From positions 12,456,953 to 12,520,952 of the forward strand of contig CM066913.1 of the NCBI GenBank assembly GCA_033964015.1: a stretch of DNA of 64,000 nucleotides, in the 5' to 3' direction. The first letter of the stretch is position 1. The number at the start of each line of letters is the position of its first letter. The position numbers and the translations under genes are program-made. Of the stretch, positions 50,165 through 59,700 are shown piece after piece. Under the pieces are notes generated by a model, which worked only from the letters and a program-made list of their open reading frames with translations, ran no database searches and was not told the DNA's origin. Source of the DNA: Scolanthus callimorphus (lineage: Eukaryota > Cnidaria > Anthozoa > Actiniaria > Edwardsiidae).

Positions 50165-51345
50165 CACACCAAGGGATCTTATCGGCTTAATATTGCGTGT
50201 TGTTATGAAATAAGCGAGAGGTGTTGACAAATATAAAAAAAAGAATGCTTATTTACAAATACGTCAGGGGCTCGGCCAACGGGGGACACCGGTTTTAACG
50301 GATTGATATTCCGTGTTGTTTTGAAATTAGCGAGAGGTGTTGACAAATATAAAAAAAGAGAATGCTTATTTACAAATACGTCGGGGAATCGGCCACGGAT
50401 ACACTGTTCTTAACGGATTGATATTGCGTGTTTTTATGAAATAAGCGAGAGGCGTTGACAAGTATAAAAAAAGAGAATGCTTATTTACAAATACGTCGGG
50501 GAGTCGGCCACGGGGGTACCCCTGTCTTATCGGATTGATAATGCGGTGAATCGACCACGGGGACACCGGTTTTAACGGATTGATATGGCGTGTTGTTATG
50601 AAATAAGCGAGAGGTGTTGACAAATAATAAAAAAAGAGAATGCTTATTTACAAATACGTCGGGGAATCGGCCACGGATACACTGTTCTTAACGGATTGAT
50701 ATTGCGTGTTTTTATGAAATAAGCGAGAGGCGTTGACAAGTATAAAAAAAGAGAATGCTTATTTACAAATACGTCGGGGAGTCGGCCACGGGGGTACCCC
50801 TGTCTTATCGGATTGATAATGCGGTGAATCGACCACGGGGACACCGGTTTTAACGGATTGATATTGCGTGTTGTTATGAAATAAGCGAGAGGTGTTGACA
50901 AATATAAAAAAGAGAATGCTTATTTACAAATACGTCAGGGGCTCGGCCAACGGGGACACCGATCTTAACGGATTGATATTGCGTGTTGTTATGAAATTAG
51001 CGAGAGGTGTTGACAAATATAAAAAAGAGAATGCTTATTTACAAATACGTCAGGGGCTCGGCCAACGGGGGACACCGGTTTTAACGGATTGATATTCCGT
51101 GTTGTTATGAAATTAGCGAGAGGTGTTGACAAATATAAAAAAAGAGAATGCTTATTTACAAATACGTCAGGGGCTCGGCCAACGGGGACACCGGTTTTAA
51201 CGGAGTGATATTCCGTGTTGTTATGAAATAAGCGAGAGGTGTTGACAAATATAAAAAAAAGAGAATTCTTATTTACAAATACGTCGGGGAATCGGCCACG
51301 GGTACACCGGTTTTAACGGACTGATATTGCGTGTTGTTATGATCT
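50165..51345. repeat. Nine-copy tandem array of a 116-bp unit
   Basis: AAGCGAGAGGYGTTGACAA recurs at about 50212, 50328, 50444, 50607, 50723, 50883, 50999, 51115 and 51231: mostly 116 bp apart, with two ~160-bp units that carry an extra gaatcgaccacggggacacc segment. Each unit has AAATAAGC ... GCTTATTT facing inward. It lies between the ATPase and RING-like genes. ORFs across it are repeat artefacts. Confidence 0.9.
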
Positions 51346-51385
51346 TTAACCTGAATGCACATTCATGTGTGGTCTGCTTGGTTAG

Positions 51386-51394
51386 TATATAAAA
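51386..51394 (+). promoter_or_regulatory. TATA box of the RING-like gene
   Basis: TATATAAAA, ~80 bp before the ATG at 51474 and just after the 116-bp array. Confidence 0.55.
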
Positions 51395-51473
51395 AAGCGC
51401 CCAACTAACGGTTATCACTTTGGGAAATATTACACAAACTAGAAGTCAACTTAGTAGAAGAATTGTAGACGAA

Positions 51474-51757
51474 ATGAACTGCCTAATTTGTCTTGAAGAG
51501 AGTGACATTCTGGAAGTGATGGACTGCTGTGGGCAACTTATTCACCACAAATGCTTAGCCCGGTGGCATGTGCGAAGTGAAACTTGCATTAGAACTACTG
51601 AGGAGTAATTCCCCAATGTCAAGTGAAACTCAATCTGGAACTTGACAGTAACAGTGAAACCGAAAATGAAGAAAGGGAAAGGAGAAGAGATGAGGATTAT
51701 TATCCTGACATATTTCGAAGGGATGACGATTATTATCCGGACATATTTCAAGATTAG
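51474..51757 (+). pseudogene. RING-like zinc-finger gene, frameshifted
   Basis: From ATG 51474 the frame gives CLICLEESD, then a CC pair, HHKCLARWH and a further Cys, in the order of a RING finger (C-X2-C ... C ... H-X2-C ... C). It stops at 51606-51608. The expected last metal pair and an acidic tail with a tandem DYYPDIF motif follow in another frame, ending at a stop at 51755-51757. RING proteins are usually ubiquitin ligases; a role for this one is inference. The break lies within about 51595-51612. Confidence 0.6.
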
Positions 51758-51964
51758 AATATGAATTCCATAACTTTGAATTTAACGCTTTTCAAATAAT
51801 AACAGACTCTTTCGTGGCGGAACGCTACCTTTTGTAAAATGAAATATAATTGGTTTAAATTGCTGATTTGAATTCTAGTTTATGTAATATTTCCGAAAGG
51901 GTATATTAAAATACCTTCACACTATTCGCACTTGTACATTTTAATGTCTCACCCCCCCCCCCCC

Positions 51965-52458
51965 CAGAAAGTGCTAGTGTAGATCCACATAACTATAGGT
52001 AACCTGATACCCCTAGCGCCACATAACTCTAGGTAGGGAAGAGGGGGTGGGTATCTCCCTTACTTGAAAAAAAAAGAGGGGGAGGGTACCCATACAACAG
52101 GTAACCTGATACCCCCAGTGGCATATATCCACATAGCAATAGGTAACCTGATACCCCTAGCGCCACATAACTCTAGGTAGGGGGGAGGGGGGTGGGTATC
52201 TCCCTTACTTGAAAAAAAGAGGGGGAGGAGGGTACCCCTTGTTTGAAAAAAAGGAAGGCAGGGGAAGGTACCCCATACTATAGGTAACCCGATACCCTAC
52301 ATTCTTCAGATTCCTGACTTCCGCCTCAACATTCCTGACGTGACCTTTGACCTCCACCACAACATTCCTGACGTGACTCCGACGTGACCTTTGACCTCCA
52401 CCACAAAATTAGTATTCCACCACAAAAAAACGGCTAATTCCATACCTACTATACTACT
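51965..52458 (-). repeat. Right terminal inverted repeat of the Polinton-type element
   Basis: Inverse of 45547-46010 with one added internal unit (an extra AGGTAACCTGATACCCC block). DR1 motifs in inverse form (TGACCTTTGACCT) lie at 52341-52353 and 52385-52397. A C-run of about 15 adjoins its inner edge at ~51951. Confidence 0.85.
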
Positions 52459-53094
52459 AACATTTGCTAATTCTGAACTATGGATTGCACTGACTGACTT
52501 CGGCTGAGCGTCTCCTTAGAGTTTTTGGTGATTTATTAAATGTCACGACCAGATTTTTATTATCCGCCAGTGACGTGACAACAGTAGAGGTCTCAAACCC
52601 ACGCTTACGAACAACAGCTCTTTGTTAGGCTCTGCCAATCATTTGCGTTCCTTTGCTAATCACATGATCCCGTCATCCAATCATAAACGTTACCTAAGAC
52701 CTTTTGCGGTCCCTGCTCCGACGGATCGAGACTTTTTCTGGCATATGTACCATATACCCTTATGTTTTCTCTTTACGCGGGGGGTTCTATAATGCCTCCT
52801 CGGGTTTTGGCCTCTGGGCCAAAACCCTGCGGGGGCAAAAACCGTGTGCAAACTATTTTCTCAAATATCACGATCTAAAGTTAAACTTCCTATTTTTACG
52901 TTTTTTTGTACTGGAAAATTACTATAAAATCAATGCGGAAAAGAAAATAAAAAATCCCGAACACTCCGTAAATTTGAGGCCAATATCTTTAAACTAGAAA
53001 TCCGAGAGCTCCGAAAAGTAGGAAATTTTGTCATAATTAATCGCTGAAACATTCCCTTCAAAGACTCGGCCCATGTAAAGGGATCACAGAGGTT

Positions 53095-53281
53095 TGGATC
53101 CCGGATCCCGACCCATGCTCCGGATCCCGGATCCCTCACTCTGGATCCCGGATCCCACACTCTGGATCCCGGATCCCACACCTCTCAGGATCCCGGATCC
53201 CACACTCTGGATCCCGGATCCCACACTCTGGATCCCGGATCCCACACCTCTGGATCCCGGATCCCACACCTCTGGATCCCG
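53095..53281. repeat. Tandem array of GGATCCCGGATCCC units
   Basis: About eight units of roughly 20-24 bp, mostly CTCTGGATCCCGGATCCCACA. ORFs running through it on both strands are translations of the repeat. Confidence 0.9.
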
Positions 53282-53703
53282 AGGATATAGAAACAAAAAA
53301 CGTCTTTGTAGATGGAAGATATACCGAAGTAGAAAAAAGAATTCCGAAGTTTATCTTATTTGAAGTGGGTCAGAGCACTCCAAAAATGACCAGAACAGAC
53401 AGACAGACAGACAATTTCTAGCAAGAGCCCCCCCCCCCCCCCCCCCCCCACCCAAATTCCTGGCCGCGCCCCTGTCGTCGATAGTCGTCCAGTATCCACC
53501 ATGTTCAGTTGGAATTCCAGTCAATCGATAACTGACTCGCGCGCGTATTTCGAACAATATTTCTACGTTTTTAGAGCATTTTAACGATCAGAGGGCATTT
53601 TAACGGGACAGAATCACACACACACAAACAAAAGTAAAAACAGAGATCTGCGGTCGAGAAGACCCCTGACCACCGCCATTTTGAAAAACGACCGAGAAGA
53701 TCT

Positions 53704-53949
53704 CAACCTCGTCCCCAGGGTCTTCTCGGTCGTTTTTCAAAATGGCGGTTAGCTCAGAGAAGACCCTGGGGAGGCTGACTCACATGACCGTTTCGAAACA
53801 AAGGACAAACCCAGAAGCTCATAAGTAGTTCTGACAAACCTCATTCTCATGTCCTCAAACAATAGTCACGTGACTCAGCCTCCCCAGGGTCTTCTCTGAG
53901 CTAACCGCCATTTTGAAAAACGACCGAGAAGACCCTGGGGACGAGGTTG
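53704..53949. mobile_element. 246-bp MITE with CAACCTCGTCCCCAGG ends, 9-bp duplication
   Basis: CAACCTCGTCCCCAGG at the left, its inverse at the right, and arms continuing through CTTCTCGGTCG and TTTTTCAAAATGGCGG. Flanks are AGAAGATCT and AGAAGATCC (8/9). It is inserted in the arm of an older copy of the same family (53660-53703 and 53950-54280). Confidence 0.85.
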
Positions 53950-53961
53950 AGAAGATCCTGG

Positions 53962-54262
53962 CAGGGGCGTAGCCAGCACTTATGAGAGGGGGGGTTCCAA
54001 AATTCAAAAATAAAAAACTCCACATAGATCGGACGTGTTTTTGCGTTCTCGTCACAGGAAACCCAGCCAAAAATATTGATTTCGGGGAAAAACTAGCGTT
54101 TGAAGAAATTTGCTACATTTTATTGGAGCTTTTATTTGTTGTCTATTAAATATTTACCGAATTTTAGTAATAAGTCGATCCAGAACCGGAGGCGAGGGGG
54201 GGTTCCGCTGCGGGAGAGGGGGGGTTCCGGAACCCCTGGAACCCCCCCTGGCTACGCCCCTG
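53962..54262. mobile_element. 301-bp hAT-like element with CAGGGGCGTAGCCAG ends
   Basis: CAGGGGCGTAGCCAG at the left and CTGGCTACGCCCCTG at the right; CCTGG lies on both sides (53957-53961, 54263-54267), a 5-bp duplication as at 15004-15152. Confidence 0.82.
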
Positions 54263-54290
54263 CCTGGGGACGAGGTTGGACCCCTGAAGC

Positions 54291-54518
54291 CAACCTCGTC
54301 CCCAGGGTCTTCTCGGTCGTTTTTCAAAATGGCGGTTGACTCCAGAGAAGACCCTGGGCGGGGGGGGAGGCTGAGTCACGTGACTATTGTTTGAGGATAT
54401 GAGAACGAGGTTTGCCCTTTGTTTCGAAACGGTCATGTGACTCAGCCTCCCCCAGGGTCTTCTCTGGAGTCAACCGCCATTTTGAAAAACGACCGAGAAG
54501 ACCCTGGGAACGAGGTTG
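54291..54518. mobile_element. 228-bp MITE with CAACCTCG ends and perfect 9-bp duplication
   Basis: Same family as 53704-53949. CCCTGAAGC flanks both sides (54282-54290 and 54519-54527). The terminal ~28 bp closely match the right end of the 18549-31278 transposon, including CTCGGTC further in. Confidence 0.9.
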
Positions 54519-55616
54519 CCCTGAAGCCGCTCCAAAGCCAAAGGGACTGGGACGAGATCGATGTCACGTGACTAACACGCAAACGAGGCACGAATGGAAC
54601 GTGACGAGCAGTTGTTTCGAAGAAGAGGAAGCTGTACTGAGGTGAGCTGAGAACTTTGTCTTCGACACTATAAAGAAGGCTGTTAGGAACTTTTCCAGCA
54701 TGGTATGACTGATAATAAATGGTAAGTGGTATTCATTTAGACGCCTTTTTCCGAAACATTTGCTTTTCAAGAAGAATAATCGTGTGACACCAAATAGTAA
54801 GCTTACTACTCTGACAGTAACAAAAATCTTTCGAATTGTTCTCCATCGTCCTTCGGTTTTGTCGAAAAGCCTTTACTGATTTACTCCTAGGCTAGTAAGT
54901 TTTTGATGGTTTTGATGGAAGTACATGTAAAAGAATGTCGGAGAGCCTTATTAAAATATCCGTCGTGTGGTTAAGTGGTACAAAAACTCTCGTTTAAGGA
55001 TAAATTTGTTTTGCCTTTTTTCTCTCATTGTCAGAAATTTCGAAAAGTAAGCTTATTTGTCGGAAAAACGGTTTTAAACATAAAAGGTTTGTTGTGTCTT
55101 TCATCTAGACGTAGAATTTTCAGTTTAACCTTGGCATTTGCAGTATGATAATTATTGTCTGTGGCTGTAAGTATAATTACGTAAGAATATTGATTCAACT
55201 ATTTTTAAACAATTGTTATGCAATTTTTTTGCAAGATGTAAGGCTAGTTTTAGACGTCGAACTTACTTCTGTCGCACTAAATTGACTGGGTTTATTAGCC
55301 AGTGAAAACAAATTATTTCTATATGAGTGATTTTATGAGGTTAATATAATCTGTCTGGCCAATGGAGAAGATTTCAGTCCTGATTTTAGGAGTGCTGGAA
55401 GGATTCAAATTCTAATTTAGCAGGGCAGTAGCGCGGCGTTGGCACGGCGTTGGCACGGCAGATAGTGCCGTTCCTAATGTAAATGAGCTCAAGACAATAG
55501 CTCTAACTAACTAAACAATGAGAAATTGACATTTAGTGCGACAAGAATTAAGTTCAATGTCTAAAACTGGCGTAAAAGTGATATTGCAGGTAAGGTTTTT
55601 AAAATTTTCTTTTCAG

Positions 55617-55876
55617 CTGGCCGATATGTGGCCAACAAGATATCTAACTTGTTTTCAAGCAAGTCTTCAAAACACAGGGAAGATTATAAACAAGTGGATT
55701 CAGAGCAAACTCATGCACCAACATATGCATGTCCCCTGAGCAAGTCAGCCAACCAGGCTAATGGGTATGCTGATCTAAATACTGGAGACCAGTTTGCAAG
55801 TAATGGAGACACAGCACATCAAAGAAGGCCAAATGGGGGCTATAAACACCTGGGAAATGCTGAACAGATTGGATAA
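55617..55876 (+). CDS. Possible terminal exon of an unrecognised gene
   Basis: A pyrimidine-rich acceptor (attttcttttcag) precedes an 86-codon frame: GRYVANKISNLFSSKSSK, then a polar, Asn/Gln-rich stretch ending HLGNAEQIG and TAA. I do not recognise it and could not find the preceding exon with certainty; a donor after ACTGAG near 54640 does not match this phase. An overlapping frame starting LADMWPT is the alternative. Confidence 0.3.
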
Positions 55877-56723
55877 TGCAAGCATCACTAATGAAATAAT
55901 TATATAATCAAGTACTTTCTGTTTGCATTTACATATGCAGTTCAACCTTACTGACAGATGTCTGATGATGACCTGTGTGTAAATTCTCTATACCCCAGAG
56001 ATGTACTCAGGTTTGATGAAAATATCATATGTCTCAAAGTTATGCTGCCTGTGTTTGTGTATGATGGAAAAGTCAAGTTTTTACTTTATAAAGTATTGAA
56101 AATCTTTTAAATATAGATGTTATGCATGCAAAAAATATGTCACTAGCACTATAATTGGCATGCACATTCCATACAATATCTTTTTTTTTAAGTTAGCAAA
56201 TAGTCTGTATGCAATTGACAACAATCAATAAAACAATGAGTATTTTGCAGAAAATATCTGCACCTCCACATCATTGGTCAGACCTTTACACATCTAAATT
56301 TCCAAAAAATTGCTTTTACCCCTTTCTAGGTAGATTTGAGATTGGCCAGCTTTTCCACAGGAAATACAAGAGCTTTTCCTTGCATTCTGCACTGGAGTTG
56401 CCCAGTTTTATATTTGACATTTTAATCCACAAAGATGACGTTTTTATTCTTTTGTTTCAACTTACAAACTTCATAATAATTTGTGAATAAATGGTTCCCC
56501 TGTTGCTATTTGTTTTATTTTGCTATTGATGATGGTTTATTATTGGTCAAGTACTCTCATCTTTTGTCTTTCTGTCTTTCCATTTCCTAAGATACCTGTT
56601 CTCACTTTTCCAATCCCCCATTTTAATTTACTCTGATGCTTGCTGTGCAGGTGAATATATTAATAATTATAGTGTCATGTTTAAAAAAGTAGACCTCTTC
56701 TGAATAATGGCTAAAAGTGTCAT

Positions 56724-59700
56724 CTAGCTTTGTTCCTCAGAGCCTAGGCCATCACCATGTGTTCTCACTATGACTACATCGTCTCTCTTTATTTCATTTA
56801 AACCCTTGGAAAGAAAGAGAGGAATATATCATGGATTTGTAGCATGGAGAAAGATAGGAAAAGTAGATTGCAAAAAACATTAATTGCAGACATAAGCCTT
56901 TATTTGGACTAATATAACTAGAGGTTCATAGATTAAGATCCAAACAAACAGAAATAGACTAAATTAATGATGAATGGGATTTGAGGGCGAGAAAGATTGT
57001 CTTCTAGACCAGAGCCTCAGATTTTTAGTATGATCGAGAGTCTCTAGGAATGAAAATGTACTACCGTATTTACCCGTGTATCATGCGCACCCGTGTATAA
57101 TACACACGCCAATTTTGAGGGTCAATTTTGAGAAAAAGTAGTGTGACAAAAGAATGCGCCAAAAAACTTCGAACCTCCAACAACTTAACCATATGACTTG
57201 GGGAAATATCATCAACAATCAAATGCAATTCTCTCTTGATTTATTTACAACATTTCATAATATTGATTCAAACTTGAAATCAAAGCTATTTACATGTGTA
57301 TAAATGAAGTGAAATGTACCTAAAGGTATCTTAATGCAATTCAATTTTGGCTGAGTGATATCACCCACTGCGAGCGCTCGCTGTAAACTCGTGATTTCCT
57401 TCAGCCATCCAGTTCATCCACAGCTTTTCCATGCAATCCTTGAATGGTTTGTTCAAACAACCATCCAGTGGCTGTAGAAGCGATATTAATCCACCGGGAA
57501 TAACAGCAAGATCTGTATTTTCTCACTGGAAAGCAGCTTTCTCAGTGTCTGTCATGTGGGCCTTGAACATTGTATTGTATTGTATTATCAATATTTATAC
57601 AGGCTGGTCAAGTTCAGCTAATGCTGGTTTAAATTGAGGCCTGTGGTTAGTATTGTGAGCCCTGCACTGAGGATGGGCAACTTCCGACGTCCCCGTGGTT
57701 CTTTAACATCCCTCTGGTTCCGGTTAGTGTAGTGCATGTGAGAGACGGGACCTACGGTTTTACGTCCTTATCCGAGAAGACGCGAAGGTCTAACCATTTG
57801 CAGATGTTAAGCAAAGGCAAAGGCATTATTATAAAAAGACCCTGAGTTTTGGCCCGGCCGGGGTTTGAACTCCCAACCTCCTGAACATAAGCCCGACGCT
57901 CTACCACTGCACTAACCGGTCGTCGGTAGCAATAAAGAAATCGTCGTAAACGAGCAGGCTTCTCTGTCGCCCAAGTCCCCCGCATCCAACAACAACAGTG
58001 ACCCAGTTTTTCATTGCCGGTCGTTTGAATCTTGACTGTTTTCTCGCCGTTTCCTCTCCTTAGTCATTGGTTATTTGAGCATTAAAACAACCAATAGGTT
58101 GGTTTTTATTGTTTCTGTTGTTATGCAAATTTTTGTTTGCCCATAAACGAAGTTCCGTGTATAATACGCATCACATTTTTGAGGCTCATTTTGGACTGAA
58201 AAAAGTGCGCATTATACACGGGTAAATACGGTATCACCATCTCAATGTTCCACAAGATGAACAACCTATCCCATACCTCTTTGCCGTGAGTGAACTTGTG
58301 TTCTCTCTCCCACTGCACCATAGTTTCTGGTCTGTAGTTGGTTATATAAGCCCTTCTGTGGTTGTCTGTAATGTTACCACGACTGTAGTGCAGAGTCCGC
58401 CCAGAGTGAAATGTGCACGAACCTGGGGGAGTGGCTTGGGAACACCCTCATCCTGAGTGGGAGAACAATGACTTTATTACCCCACGCAATAGACAATAAC
58501 CTATATAGTATAGATTATAATATCACAAATATTTTGGGGTTGCTGGCAGCTGAAAATAACTACAAGTTCAGCTGCCAAGATAAATATTGAATTTGCAGTC
58601 GGAATATTATTGGAGCACATAGATTTTTTAGTGACCATTAGCTCTGACAAGCTGTGAATCCTTTAAACCAATCTCAACTAGTGGTAGGCAAATGTAAACT
58701 AGTCATGTTAAAACAGTTGTTAGTTCAGAGCAGAACATCAACTCAATATATTGTGTGAATTACAAAGCTGCATGGTCAACAAGTGTAGACCATATTGCAT
58801 ACCTTATGCGTCTTTTTATAGTTGCACATTCAAAGAAGTTTTTGGTTTGTTTATACATAATTAATGAATTACCTCTGAGCATTCACATTCCAGAATATGT
58901 GCCCCTTTTGCAGCAGGATGATGCTCTCTCAAAGGAAGCTTGTGTGAACCTGGTACAAACCACATGCACCCATTTTCCACTGTGCTCCTATCCAAGGCAA
59001 CCTGACAATGTGCAAGAAAGTAATTTTTATTCAAAGTCTCATCGAATTTAATTTTCCAAAAGATATCATTCCATTTAATTGAAATTCTCATTTTAATTGG
59101 AAAAGTAATAATCATACAGTTTTAGTAGAAACCCACTTGGTGGGGTGAATAGGGGTGTGCAACTCTGCTGTTCCAAGTCATTTTCTGGCCAAATCCATTG
59201 ATATGCAGGAATTTTGGCAAAAATCCAAATTTGTAAGGCTCAGTAAATTATTTTCTGTAGTCAAAAGGAATCCAAACATCAAATAATTCAGCATCCAAAA
59301 TCCATGCTCAAAACCTTGATCAGCAGATCCATGATCCACTGTGTTTTCAAAATATGTAAATCAATCGAATTTTTGCTGAAAATTCTGCTTCTGTTAGACA
59401 AATAGTGGTGTATACCCAACATGTTGCAGCTCTCTTGTCTGGCATGTCCGGCCAATAAGACTCATCCTGGTGCCATGGTGTGGTGGTCACTGTGTGTGGT
59501 GCCTAGCAACACAACAACCCAAATCAACTGTTGTCCTCAGGTTTCTCAGTAACTCTTATGCTTGTATGTGGAAGTTGCAAATGTAAGGGATGTGAAGAAA
59601 TTTACCATACCTTTGATATGAGCATGTCAAAATCAAACACTGCATCAGGGCCAACAATGACCTTTTGAACTGCTCTCACTCTCTCATGGAGAGGTCCCTT

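Larger units (their letters stand above)
45547..52458. mobile_element. 6.9-kb Polinton/Maverick-type element
   Basis: Terminal inverted repeats start AGTAGTATAGTAGGTATGG and extend about 465-495 bp. AACATT flanks both ends (45541-45546 and 52459-52464). A 6-bp duplication and 5'-AG ends are defining marks of Polintons, as is the packaging ATPase it encodes. From knowledge of the group, complete elements are 15-20 kb with protein-primed polymerase, RVE integrase, protease and capsid genes; none of these is visible here. It is therefore an internally reduced or satellite-like member. At least two of its genes are frameshifted. Confidence 0.85.

Noticed and set aside
50366..51092. ORFs of 66-85 codons on both strands at the 116-bp array, including two near-identical minus-strand proteins
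   Set aside because: They follow the repeat period exactly and exist because the units lack stops in one frame; no independent coding support.
50165..51345. CRISPR-like appearance of the 116-bp array
   Set aside because: Units are whole-length repeats without unique spacers, in a eukaryotic transposon.
53084..53363. Gly/Ser/Asp-rich ORFs across the GGATCCC array
   Set aside because: Translations of a simple tandem repeat on both strands.
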